From contig JACVTC010000004.1 of the NCBI GenBank assembly GCA_016946835.1, positions 1,550,001-1,614,000 on the forward strand: a stretch of 64,000 bases of DNA, read 5' to 3'. The number at the start of each line of letters is the position of its first letter. Positions within the stretch are counted from its first letter, which is position 1. Shown here piece by piece: positions 1 through 11,846 of the stretch. This stretch comes from Neocallimastix lanati (nom. inval.) (lineage: Eukaryota; Neocallimastigomycota; Neocallimastigomycetes; Neocallimastigales; Neocallimastigaceae). The notes under the pieces were generated by a model that ran no database searches, was not told the origin of the DNA, and saw only the letters and a program-made list of their open reading frames with translations. The translations under genes and the position numbers were made by a program.

Positions 1-240
1 TCAGTAGTAGATGTAGTAATAGCTGGTGGGGCCTTAGTAGTGATAGTTGGTGGTGGGTTTTTAGTAGTATTTGTGATAGCTGGTGGAGCCTTAGTAGTAA
101 TAGTTGGTGGTGGGTTTTTAGTAGTATTTGTGATAGCTGGTGGAGCCTTAGTAGTGATAGTTGGTGGTGGATTTTTAGTAGTATTTGTGATAGCTGGTGG
201 AGCCTTAGTAGTGATTGTTGGTGGTGGATTTTTAGTCGAA
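1..240 (-). repeat. 57-bp in-frame tandem repeat
   Basis: About four copies of a 57-bp unit, with period starts near 49, 106, 163 and 220 and an earlier partial copy. Read on the minus strand each copy encodes 19 residues such as AITNTTKNPPPTITTKAPP. The copies differ by only a few substitutions. The array may extend left of the window. Confidence 0.85.
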
Positions 241-2403
241 ACAGCAGTAGTACTAGTAGTAGTAAGAACTGGTGGAGCCTTAGATGTAAATGGAGTAACT
301 GGAGCAGCCTTAGTAGTAGTTTTTGGGATAGTCTTTGGTGGTGCTTTAGCAGTAGTATTAGTTGGTGGTGGAGCCTTAGTAGACTTAGTAGAGGTAGTAG
401 AAGTAGTAGTGAGAACTGGTGGAGCCTTAGCTGTAGTTTCTGGTGGTGGAGCCTTAGTAGACTTAGTAGAGGTAGTAGAAGTAGTAGTGAGAACTGGTGG
501 AGCCTTAGCTGTAGTTTCTGGTGGTGGAGCCTTAGTAGACTTAGTAGAGGTAGTAGAAGTAGTAGTGAGGACTGGTGGAGCCTTAGCTGTAGTTTCTGGT
601 GGTGGAGCCTTAGTAGATTTAGTAGAGGTAGTAGAAGTAGTAGTGAGGACTGGTGGAGCCTTAGCTGTAGTTTCTGGTGGTGGAGCCTTAGTAGACTTAG
701 TAGAGGTAGTAGAAGTAGTAGTGAGGACTGGTGGAGCCTTAGCTGTAGTTTCTGGTGGTGGAGCCTTAGTAGACTTAGTAGAGGTAGTAGTGAGGACTGG
801 TGGAGCCTTAGCTGTAGTTTCTGGTGGTGGAGCCTTAGTAGACTTAGTAGAGGTAGTAGAAGTAGTAGTGAAAACTGGTGGAGCCTTAGCTGTAGTTTCT
901 GGTGGTGGAGCCTTAGTAGACTTAGTAGAGGTAGTAGAAGTAGTAGTGAGAACTGGTGGAGCCTTAGCTGTAGTTTCTGGTGGTGGAGCCTTAGTAGACT
1001 TAGTAGAGGTAGTAGAAGTAGTAGTGAAAACTGGTGGAGCCTTAGCTGTAGTTTCTGGTGGTGGAGCCTTTGAAGTCTTTGGTGGAGCCTTAGAAGTAGT
1101 AGTTGGTGGAGCCTTAGATGATCTAGTCGGTGGAACCTTAGAAGTGGTTGGTGGAAGCTTTGAAGTAGTAGTTGGTGGAAGCTTAGATGATCTAGTTGGT
1201 GGAAGCTTTGAAGTAGTAGTTGGTGGAAGCTTAGATGATCTAGTTGGTGGAAGCTTTGAAGTAGTAGTTGGTGGAAGCTTAGATGATCTAGTTGGTGGAA
1301 GCTTTGAAGTAGTAGTTGGTGGAAGCTTAGATGATCTAGTTGGTGGAAGCTTTGAAGTAGTAGTTGGTGGAAGCTTAGATGATCTAGTTGGTGGAAGCTT
1401 TGAAGTTGTAGTTGGTGGAAGCTTAGATGATCTAGTTGGTGGAAGCTTTGAAGTTGTAGTTGGTGGAAGCTTAGATGATCTAGTTGGTGGAAGCTTTGAA
1501 GTTGTAGTTGGTGGAGCCTTAGATGATCTAGTTGGTGGAACCTTAGAAGTAGTTGTTGGTGGAGCCTTAGATGATCTAGTTGGTGGAACCTTAGAAGTAG
1601 TTGTTGGTGGAGCCTTAGATGATCTAGTTGGTGGAACCTTAGCAGAGGTAGTTGGTGGTGCCTTTGTTGTGACTGTTATAGTTGGTGGCAATTTACTGGT
1701 TTTTGGTGGAAGTTTTGAAGAAGTAGTTGGTGGTGCTTTAGTAGTAATAGGATAAAGTGGTGGAACTTTTGTATGCGTATTTGGAGGAGTTTTTGTTCTT
1801 TGAACAGAATTTTCCTAATTTTAAAAAAATCATTTTTAATATATATTTATTATGATTATTATTAAATAACTATATATTTTCATATATTTTTTTATTTTCA
1901 TTTATTTCAATTATGTACATAATTATTTTTTTATTAATTAATTTTTATTATAAATTGAAAGAAATATAGAACGAAAGGGAAAAAAAAAAATCATTTATGA
2001 TGATTAAATCTCTAAATTATTTCAAGTATAATTTTAAAATGTCCAAATTGCTTTTGTTTTAAAATATTTTTTCATATTATATATTTTAAAAGTATTACTT
2101 AATAAAATATAAATATATTATTTATTTATATTGTATTTCCTTTGAAATAATTAATAAATTACAGATTTAAATAAAATTCCTTTTTTTTTATATTTCTTTT
2201 TTTATATTTTTTTTCTCTTTTTTTTTATTATAAAACAAAAAAATTATTACAACCTAACAAAATTTATCAATAATAAATTAGTTTAATTTAATTTTTTATA
2301 TATATTTTTATAAACTTACTCTTTTTTCAACATTAACAGGTATACTACTAACACTGCACATAGCAGCGAGCAATAATATTAATTTTGTATATCTCATCCT
2401 CAT
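1..2403 (-). CDS. Secreted Thr/Lys/Pro tandem-repeat protein, 5' part (runs off the window)
   Basis: Two exons on the minus strand. Exon 1 is 2403-2320 (28 codons): start MRMRYTK, a hydrophobic run LILLLAAMCSVSS, then IPVNVEKR, which is a signal peptide followed by a Kex2-like KR at residues 27-28. Donor GTAAGT is at 2319-2314. A 505-nt AT-rich intron ends at an AG at 1816-1815. Exon 2 runs from 1814 to position 1 and beyond in phase 0 (ENSVQRTKTPP...) with no stop. The mature part consists almost wholly of TTKAPP-like motifs in three tandem-repeat families, all multiples of 3 nt. Thr/Ser/Pro density suggests an O-glycosylated extracellular or cell-wall stalk or linker. Any functional domain would lie left of the window. 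No family can be named. The intron sits exactly at the KR/repeat boundary, separating a secretion exon from a repeat exon. Confidence 0.8.
364..1056 (-). repeat. 78-bp in-frame tandem repeat, nine copies
   Basis: Copies start at 364, 442, 520, 598, 676, 754, 823, 901 and 979. The copy at 754 is 9 bp shorter, so it stays in frame. The minus strand encodes 26 residues per copy, including ETTAKAPP, VLTTTSTTSTKS and TKAPPP. Near-identity between copies suggests recent unequal exchange or slippage. It is part of the secreted protein. Confidence 0.9.
1102..1629 (-). repeat. 48-bp in-frame tandem repeat, about ten copies
   Basis: Starting at 1150 the 48-bp unit repeats with period starts 1150, 1198, 1246, 1294, 1342, 1390, 1438, 1486, 1534 and 1582. 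A diverged 45-48-bp copy lies before it at 1102. The minus strand encodes PPTRSSKLPPTTTSKL, drifting to KAPP/KVPP variants at the edges. The seven central copies are nearly identical. Confidence 0.9.
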
Positions 2404-2550
2404 TTTCAGATGGATACTATTATTTTATTTTATTTTTTGTTTCAATATTTTATTTTATTATTATTGTATCTATTTTATATATTTATTATTTAAAATATAA
2501 TTAATTAATTTATTTATTTTTATAAATAAATAAATTTAATTTAAATTTTT

Positions 2551-2609
<59 letters not shown>

Positions 2610-3725
2610 TTGTTTATTTTATATTTTTTTTTTTTAATTTTTTTATTTTTTTAAAATAAATATAAAAAAAAAAAAATAATTCTAATAGGAAAAAATTCTA
2701 ATCATAATTTAAGAAAATTAATTGAGGAAAAAAGACATCCTTTTATTTAAAAAATAAAAAAATTTTAATTAAAATTTTGAATAAATATTTTATTATTAAA
2801 TAAAGTTATATTAATAATTATATAGTATGTATTATCAATTATATGCTTGAAGCTTTAAAATATAGTATAATTTATTAAAGTTACACAATATTGGTCATCT
2901 ATAAATAAATACATTGTTTTAAATAAGTTATTATACATATTAATATAATATAATTTATTATGTTATTTAAGGATTTTTAGTAGAATAAAAATATTAATAT
3001 AAAATATATTTATCTTAGACAAATATATATAACTATATATTATTTCTTTGAATTTATTTATTACAGTATATTTATTAGTATATAAATATTCAAATCAATC
3101 TATAAAAAAAATTTTTTTTATATATATTAAAATTTTGAATTAAAACTATAATAAAAAAAGAAAAAAAACACAAATGATTATTATTTTTATAAAAATAATG
3201 TATACTATATAGGTCAATTTAAATATATATATATTTTTTTAAAAAATTAATATATTAGTATATATTGTATAATATTTTATTACTTAATATATATATATTC
3301 TTAATATACTATAATAAATTGGTTTGATTGAAATAAAACTTTAAAAAAAATGATACAAAAAAATTTATAATATTTATTTTCTACATAACCCTTTGTATAC
3401 AGAATTATTTAATTTTAATTTTTAAATATTTGCTTATTAATATTTTTAGAAAAAAAAAAAAAAGAGAAAATCATAATAAAATAAGTTATTTTAATATTTA
3501 TTTAATATGTTACACCATATATCTATTAAAGGATTTAAAAAAAAAAAAAAAGGATGAAATTGAAACTAAAAATAATTAATGAATAATGAATTATTTTCAT
3601 AGGAAATATAATAATTATGAAAAAATTATAAGAAAAAAAATTAATAATTAAATAAATAATAGTATAATAGTATTCATAATTATTGCAATAAATAATAATT
3701 ACGACACTACTTTTTTTTTAAAATT

Positions 3726-4080
3726 AGGATTAACTCCTTGTTGACACGGACCTTTCTCTAATTAAGGCTAATATAAAAGATATTAATTGTATGCTGTTTT
3801 ATTCGACGGGCTTCTTTTCAGTGATCTCTTAAACCATTATCGAGGGAGGAACTACAACATTAATCCTCTCACAGATTAACTGCTCTCTGCACCAGCAATT
3901 ATATAGTCAAGCAGTAGAAATACTTATCATGCCGAGCGGACACCAACTTCATTTATAGGGAAAAAACATCCTAAGAGGATGAAAATCTCCCCATATAACT
4001 TTAGGAGATAGTTGAGATATCAATACAGAAACCTTATGTGCGTTGTTCGTCTTAAGTACTAACTACTAGGATAAAAAATG
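3726..4080. other. Higher-GC non-coding island, candidate structured RNA or element relic
   Basis: About 350 bp of non-repetitive, visibly more GC-rich sequence inside the desert, with sharp borders to A/T runs. All frames contain stops. On the plus strand there are two adjacent perfect stems: CATCC/GGATG around 3969-3983, and ATCTCC/GGAGAT around 3986-4010. I found no match to tRNA, U1/U2/U6, SRP or RNase P hallmark motifs. It may be a structured non-coding RNA or a decayed transposon; strand unknown. Confidence 0.35.
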
Positions 4081-5142
4081 GAAAAACTTGCAACATTAAT
4101 TAAATATTATTTATGCTTTAAAAAATAATTGCAATAATCGTATTTCCCATAAGAAAATCTCTTTCTTTTTTTTTTTTTAAAAAAAAAAAATAAAAAAAAT
4201 AAAAAAAAATTAAAATTAAATGAAAAACTTAAATAGTACTTATAAAACTATTAATATATACTCAATTAATCATATTAAATAATAATAAAGAAGATTTATT
4301 ATCACATATATATAATGTTCTAGTTTTATGCAATACTACATTATTTAAAATTTTATTTCATTTTATTCATCCTGTACTTTCTTATTATATTTTTACTATT
4401 TAATATATTATAACATATTTTATTTTATTTAATCTGTGTTTTCTTATTTAATAGTATTCTACTATTTATTTTATTTTATTATATCTTATTTAATTTGTAC
4501 TTTCTTATTTAATATTCTAATATTTATTTTATTTTATTATATCTTATTTAATTTGTACTTTCTTATTTAATATTCTACTATTTATTTTATTTTATTTTAT
4601 TTTATTATTACTTATACAATCTATACTTTCTTATTTAATAATATTTTACTATTTATTTTATTTTATTATATTTTGTTCAATTTATTCATTCATAATTAAT
4701 AAATATTCTACGATTTATAAATAATAATAATTAAACTTAGGTTTTAATTATTTATTTATTGTTAGTCTAAAATTTATTATTTATCAATTAAATTTATATG
4801 TTTAAATAGTTTTTAAAATTTAATGAATGTATTAATGTATTATAATAGTATTATAGTATATTACGTTATATATTACATAGTATATTATATAACGTGTTTT
4901 TAATATATTATGATATTTCTCAAATGTTAATGTTATGTTATTAAGATATTGTTTGTGAAGATTTCTTAAAATTTTTAAATATTTACTTAAATTAAAACTT
5001 TAATGTATTCAATAGTAAATATTTTTCTTATTAAAAGGATTTACTACTTAATGTTATCATAAATAAAACACATAGAAATTAATGAGATATTGTTTTTCTA
5101 TATTTCTAAAAAAAAAAATAAAAGAAAAAAAAAATATGATGA

Positions 5143-5310
5143 AAAAATAAAGAATAAGAAAAAAAATAAAGAATAAGAAAAAAAAATAAAAAATAAGAAA
5201 AAAAATAAAGAATAAGAAAAAAAATAAAGAATAAGAAAAAAAATAAAGAATAAGAAAAAAAAAAAAAAAAAAGAATAAGAAAAAAAAGAATAAGAAAAAA
5301 AAGAATAGAT
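5143..5310. repeat. A-rich minisatellite (AATAAAGAATAAGAAAA type)
   Basis: A run of imperfect 17-18-bp units of the form AATAAAGAATAAGAAAAA, degrading rightwards into shorter GAATAAGAAAAAA units. No coding capacity. Confidence 0.8.
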
Positions 5311-5954
5311 TAAAATAATAAAATCTAAAAAATTCAGATATTAATTAATAATATATTTATTATAGAATTATATGATTGATGGTTGATGTTTACTTCATTT
5401 TTTATTTATATTAAATCAAAGAAATAAAATATTTTATTTAAAAAATGAAATTGTTCTTATATTAATCCCTTAACTATAGAAAATGGAATTCAAAAAATAA
5501 GACATAAAAGTACAGAATAGATCTACTTAAAGTGTGCATTTTTTTTTTTTTCTTTTCTTTTTCTTTTTATTTTATTTTTTTTTTTGTATTTGTTTTTATT
5601 TAGTACTTCTTCTATATAAAATAAAATAATATATATATATTTAATTTATTAATATGTTTCACAAAGGATATTATATATATATTTTTTTTTGAAGAAGAAA
5701 AAAATTAAATAAAATAGAAATAAAAATAAAAATAAAAATAAGAAATGATAAACATCAAATAAATAGCATTAATACTATTGAAATTAAAAATGAATATAAT
5801 TATTATATTTATATTCTTTATTTATTTATATTTACTTATTAAAGATTATAATGTATATTATTGAATATCATATAATTCCATTTAATAATATTAAATAAAA
5901 GTGCTTATGAAATCTATAAACTATTATTATTATTTCTTAAAATTATTATCCACT

Positions 5955-5993
<39 letters not shown>

Positions 5994-6309
5994 AAATGCT
6001 ATATTATTATTTTTACCCGTCTCAACATATTGATTTTAATAAAAATATTAAATAAAATATAAAAAAAAAATAAAAAAATAAAAAAATAAAAAAAAGAAAA
6101 AGAATTTACTAATATTAAAGTTACACTAATAATTAAATTAAGCCCAACGAAAAATAAAATAAAACAAAATAAAATAATGAAATTAGTCATATAAATTAAA
6201 AATTTTATAATAGATTTACATCAAGTATCTATATGTTTATCATATGATTCATATTAAACTGTTGTATCACTCTTTTATTTATATATATTTTTTTGGGAAT
6301 AAATAACAA

Positions 6310-6390
6310 GAAATGATGTTTTATAACCCTACTTTTAAGTATATAAATATATCTTTATGGAAAAAGAACGAATTAGTACTCTGACCATGC
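6310..6390 (+). ncRNA. Weak candidate C/D-box snoRNA
   Basis: A plus-strand ATGATG-containing element near 6314 resembles a C box (RUGAUGA) and a CTGA near 6380 resembles a D box. The spacing is about 65-70 nt, and the stretch before the D box is of higher complexity. No terminal stem is obvious and I could not test the guide against rRNA. It may be a chance match in AT-rich DNA. Confidence 0.15.
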
Positions 6391-6794
6391 AGTTTACTAT
6401 AATTTTATTATTAACAAAATAATAATAAAATAAAAAAAAATTGATATATAAAATTAATTTTAATAATTTAAATATTAAAAAATATATAAAAATATAGTAT
6501 ATCTCGTCTAATATTAATAATAAAATATAAATAAAAACTTTAATAAATATAAAAATTATATTATAACATAAATATATTAATACTTATACTAATTTTTTTT
6601 TTTTTTTACAGCCGCAATTATTGTAATTATTATTGGGAACTTTAATCTTTATTTATTTATTCGTTTATTAATTATATAACTAATAAAAAAATAAATATTA
6701 TTTATTCAATATAAATATAATATTTACAATAGTAATGTGAAATAGAAAGTTATATTCAAACTAAAGTGTATAAATAAATTCAGAAAAAAGTTCA

Positions 6795-7010
6795 TAAGCA
6801 ACGAACCTCACTTCCAGATTATAAGATCTTTGTTTTAAAAGGAATTCTTATTCCATATTTGAATTGACTATCCGAAAGAAAGAATGATCTTCTCCTTCAG
6901 AGGCATTGGCCCTGCTAGCCTGTCTTATTTACATTTTCAGTGTTAACACTCCAACATTTATGTTAAAGAAAATCAAGCATAAATTTATAATTGTGACTGA
7001 CATACAGATC
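6795..7010. other. Higher-GC non-coding island with palindromes
   Basis: About 215 bp of complex sequence in the desert. It holds a GGAAT-TCTT-ATTCC hairpin near 6840-6855, an AGGC...GCCT stem near 6900-6922 and a perfect 12-bp palindrome AGTGTTAACACT near 6940. Stops occur in all frames. Candidate non-coding RNA, regulatory site cluster or transposon relic. Confidence 0.3.
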
Positions 7011-7964
7011 AAATATAAGTATTAAATCACACTACAACATAAAACTATGAAAATCATTAAATTAATATTTATTTTATTATTTATGCTTTATTTTTTTTTT
7101 TTTTTATATTTTTATTAATTATTATATTGAATAATTTTTTATTATATCATTATTAGTATGTATGGTATATTTTATAACATTTTTAACTACATGACTGTTA
7201 TAAAAATTAATATTCCTTATTTTTAAATTTAAATAACTTTATAACTAGTAATTATAAAGTAAAAGAATTATTAATTATTATTGTAAAAGAAATTAACGAG
7301 TAATTTTAAGAATTTTGTTTAGAGTTATTAACAAACGAAATAATAAATAAAAGAATTAACTAAATTTCTCCCAAGAGTAATTATCGAACAGAATTTGTCT
7401 TTCATTAATTAATAATTATATTAGTATATCAAAAATGTCGATCATAAACTTCATTTTTATTGGTTAATTATTTTAAACCTATAATTCTATAATTAATTAA
7501 GATGGTACACAAAATAATTAATTTATTTGTCACCATTCTTAATTCTTATTTAAATATAAAAGGATATAAGAAGTTTTAATAAAATTTATATATATTATAA
7601 TTATATATTAATATATTAATGAAAAAAATTATTAATAAATAAATGAGTAAATATATGAACAAATTATTTAATAATAAATAAAAACATTTTATTATTTAAT
7701 GATTTATTATAAAAAAAATAATAAAAAAATAGATTTTCTATTTTTCATAGTAGACCATAATATAATTTTTCAATATATTTAGTGTTTAATAAATGTTTTA
7801 AAATTTTTCATTTAAATAAATTATAAATTTATAGATTTAATTATAAATAAATTATACAAATATAAATAGTCCATTATTAATAAATAATAAAATAATTAAA
7901 ATAATTAATCATGATCAATTAATAAATATTCTGTTAAATTCTTAGTTTTCTATTCTTAAAAAAT

Positions 7965-8160
7965 AGAGAAACCGACGGATGGAAGTAATGAAATGTTTAA
8001 TATGTGGACCATGCTAAAAGTATATTTAGCAAAGAATAGACCTGAATTCTGTTGTAACAAGGACATTTAAGGAGTAATATAGGAATTTAGCTGTTTCGAA
8101 ACAAGTTAACACAGTAGAAACACCGTTCTGATTGTCTAAAAACCACTAATTAAAAAAGGT
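7965..8160. other. Higher-GC non-coding island
   Basis: About 195 bp of complex sequence flanked by A/T tracts, with no sustained open frame. It contains GAGAAACCGACGG near the left edge, a C-box-like GTAATGA and two CTGA tetramers (near 8040 and 8130). These hint at a box C/D-type RNA but are not decisive. Confidence 0.25.
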
Positions 8161-8790
8161 TACACAACCTCAATAATAAAAAATTATCAAATATAAAAAT
8201 TTAAAATTAAAATAAAATAAAAATAATATAAAATAAAATAAAATAAAATATAAAATTATATAAAATATATAAATAACAAAGTATTATTTGAATTGGTAAA
8301 ATAAATAAGATATTTGATATTTATATTGTTATAAATATATATTTTTTTTTATTTAATTAAAAATTATTATTATTTATATTATTTATAATTATAATAATTT
8401 TTTCATAATTAATTATAATATTAAAAAAATTTTTTAATTATTTAATAGTTAAAAATAAAAATATAGAATAAAATAATTATGGAACTTTTTTTTTTTTTTC
8501 TATTCTATTTAGATATTATAAGCAATATATACTTTTATGATAATGATAATAATAATTAAATTACAAAATGTATAATACTAGATTTCTTTAAATTTAAATT
8601 TTAAATATATATATTATTTTATTATTATATTATAAAATTTAAATTAATTATTATTATAAATAATTATATTTTGTTTTTTGATTTTTATTTTATTTTTACT
8701 TTTAAATATATATCCATAATTTATGTATAAAGCAGTTTTATTAATTTGAAATTTCAATTTTCATTTACAAATTTAAAAAAAATAGATAAA

Positions 8791-8899
8791 TAAATTAGAT
8801 ATTAATATTTTATTTTTATTAATATTTTTTATTTTTATTTTTTATTTTTATTTTTATTTTTATTTTTATTTTTTATTTTTATTTTTATTATTATTTCTA

Positions 8900-8930
<31 letters not shown>

Positions 8931-9186
8931 TTTATTTTTATTTTATTTTTATTTTTATTTTTTAATTTTTTTATTGAAATAAAAAATAATAAATGATGTA
9001 TTTTAATTAATAAATAAATTAGATATTAATATTTTATTTTTATTAATATTTTTTATTTTTATTTTTTATTTTTATTTTTATTTTTATTTTTATTTTTTAT
9101 TTTTATTTTTATTTTTATTTTTATTTTTATTTTTTAATTTTTTTATTGAAATAAAAAATAATAAATGATGTATTTTAATTAATAAA
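8791..9186. repeat. 224-bp tandem duplication containing a (TTTTTA)n array
   Basis: The segment 8791-9014 (starting TAAATTAGATATTAATATTT and ending GATGTATTTTAATTAATAAA) is repeated directly at 9015-9186. The second copy is shorter because its internal TTTTTA array has contracted by about 50 bp. Both flanks of the unit are essentially identical, so the duplication looks recent. Confidence 0.85.
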
Positions 9187-9375
9187 CATATCTTATTCTT
9201 GAATATATGTTAAGTGTACTGTTTCAATGTGTAAAACAAATTAATATTAGATATTATCAAAACAGTAATCCAATATTAATTTAACTTTAACGTTTAAAAT
9301 ATAATATACAAAATTATGTTTATGATTCCTTTTATTACCAAAACAAGAAATTAATTCAAAAAAAAAAAAAAGAAA

Positions 9376-9406
<31 letters not shown>

Positions 9407-9885
9407 TTTATATGATTTTTATTTTGTTTTTAAAAAACAATTAAACCAATTAATAACAAACAAAATTATATTTAATATTTCTTATAAACTCATAAAAAGA
9501 TATTTTTTATAGTGTCATGAATAATGATTATTAATTTATTACAACATTAATATATATTTCAATAAAATTAAAACAGAAATTAATAATTGCTTAAAAAGAA
9601 AAAGTCTGGAATAAAAAAAAAAAAGACTATTCAAAAAAGAAATTATTAAAAAATAAAATTGAATTAGTAATAAATATATCTAAAGTTTTTTTTTTTTTAT
9701 TTAAATTAAAATATATATATAATGAATATTTATATGTATATTTATGTTTTATAAATATAGATATTTAAAACGTTCATTTTATAAAGACCAAATTTTTCTT
9801 GTTATTATAAATAAATTTAAATAATAATAAATATATAAGAATCATATATCAGGAATAATAATAATAATAATAATAAACTTTTTAC

Positions 9886-10080
9886 ATGAAATTGACCAAT
9901 AATTTCTAAATACATATTTTTAATATTATTTCGTAAGAAACTTTTGAGTTCTTGAAGACCTTCCTCTACTGTATTCTCTAAAATTTTATTTGATATTTTT
10001 GATATTTCTTCATTTAAATTATCATTTTCTATATTATTATCTTTATCATTATTTTTATGATATATATAGAATATAAAATA
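9886..10080 (-). pseudogene. Orphan exon-like open stretch
   Basis: On the minus strand an open frame of about 60 codons reads with typical protein composition: KNNDKDNNIENDNLNEEISK, then ISNKILENTVEEGLQELKSF, then LRNNIKNMYLEIIGQFH. A potential GTAAAA donor follows at 9885. No start codon is evident, and no further exon is visible on either side. It lies about 1.8 kb downstream of the SAPS gene stop. It could be an internal exon of an undetected gene, an alternative 3' exon or a gene remnant. Predicted amphipathic helix; no family recognised. Confidence 0.3.
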
Positions 10081-10139
10081 GTTTATATAGAATATAGAAG
10101 AGACTAGAGAGTAAAATATAAATATAAATAAACCATAGT

Positions 10140-10545
<406 letters not shown>

Positions 10546-11119
10546 TATTATTCTAAGGTTGTAAAGTTCAAAATAAAATAAAAAAAAAAATGAAAATAAG
10601 AATAAAATAAATAAAAATAAAAAAAAAAAATAAAAATTAAAATAAAAATTAAAATAAAAAAAAAATAAAAATAAATATATATATATATATATATATATTT
10701 CAAATAATAAATATTATATAATTACTGAATTTTTTTTTTTTTTTTTTTAATCTTATTTTTTATAGGAAAAAACTTTATGAAAAAAAAAAAAAAAAAAAAA
10801 AAAAAATACCCTGTATCAGGTATATGTTAGTTAAACACAAAGGCAATCATCACTACACTACACACTGTGGTATATATTCCATTTCATGATGCTATTCTAT
10901 AAATTAACAAAATAAAAAATATTTCATGCATTTTAAAACATGTTATATTACAATAAATTGAACTTTGCAAATATGGAAGGTAATCCACTTTCTTTTTTTT
11001 TTTTTTTTTTTTTTTTTGCAAGTCACCACATCATAATAATATTGAACTAATTCAATTTTTTTTTTTTTTTTTAATGGATTATTGTTAATAAAAATATTGT
11101 AATAACTATTTTTTTTAAA

Positions 11120-11152
<33 letters not shown>

Positions 11153-11704
11153 AATAAAAAATAAAAAAAAAAAAAATGGTATGATAATAAATAATAAAAT
11201 TTTATATATATAATGAAAAATCTATAATTTTATATATTATTAATGATTTCTAATTTTTTTTTTTTTTTTTTTTTTTTATTATTATTATTATTATTTTTTA
11301 TTTTTTATTTTTTTATTTTTTTTTTTTTTTTATTTTATTATTATTATTATTATTATTATATATTTTTAAAAAAAGATAATTTTTTTTTATATGATTATTA
11401 TTATTTTATGATTATTATTTATATATATATATATATATTTGTTTTTTGTTTTTTTTGTTTTTTGTTTGTTTGTTTGTTTTTTTGTTTTTATTATTGATAA
11501 AAAATTTTTTTGCTTGCTTAACTTTATTATATTTATTTATAATTAATGGATGATTTTATTATGACTAAAAAGAAAAAAAAAATTTAAAGGATTTTCGATA
11601 ATAAATTTTAAATGAAAAAAAAAATATATAATTTTTCTTTAAAAAAAAAAAAAGTATTTTTAATGTAAAATTATTATAATTAACTATACTAAAATTTAAT
11701 TTTG

Positions 11705-11746
<42 letters not shown>

Positions 11747-11846
11747 AAAAAATAAAAAAAAATAGAAAAAAAAAAAAAATTAATGATTAAAAAAGTTTTT
11801 AAGTATGAAAATGAAAAATAAAAGAAAATATATATATATATTATTT
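10546..11846. other. AT-rich intergenic region downstream of the SAPS gene
   Basis: Low-complexity A/T runs, (TA)n at about 10675-10697, poly-A at about 10780-10806 and 11708-11743, and TTA arrays near 11277-11360. One short island, about 10807-10990, is more complex (contains CAATCATCACTACACTACAC) but has no sustained open frame. The 3' UTR of the minus-strand SAPS gene should lie just left of 11847. Confidence 0.6.

Larger units (their letters stand above)
2404..9885. other. Gene-poor AT-rich desert
   Basis: About 7.5 kb with no open frame that resembles a gene. It is mostly A/T runs (for example poly-T at about 2557-2580 and 5958-5990), TTA/TA microsatellites and low-complexity minisatellites. 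Four stretches of clearly higher complexity break it up and are listed separately: 3726-4080, 6310-6390, 6795-7010 and 7965-8160. Confidence 0.7.

Noticed and set aside
364-1056. CRISPR-like regular repeats
   Set aside because: The 78-bp units are contiguous with no unique spacers and are in-frame coding repeats of a eukaryotic secreted protein.
40-1755. 571-residue Val/Gly-rich plus-strand open frame
   Set aside because: It is the antisense shadow of the minus-strand TTKAPP repeat exon. The minus frame has a signal peptide, proper splice sites and a Thr/Lys/Pro composition that makes biological sense.
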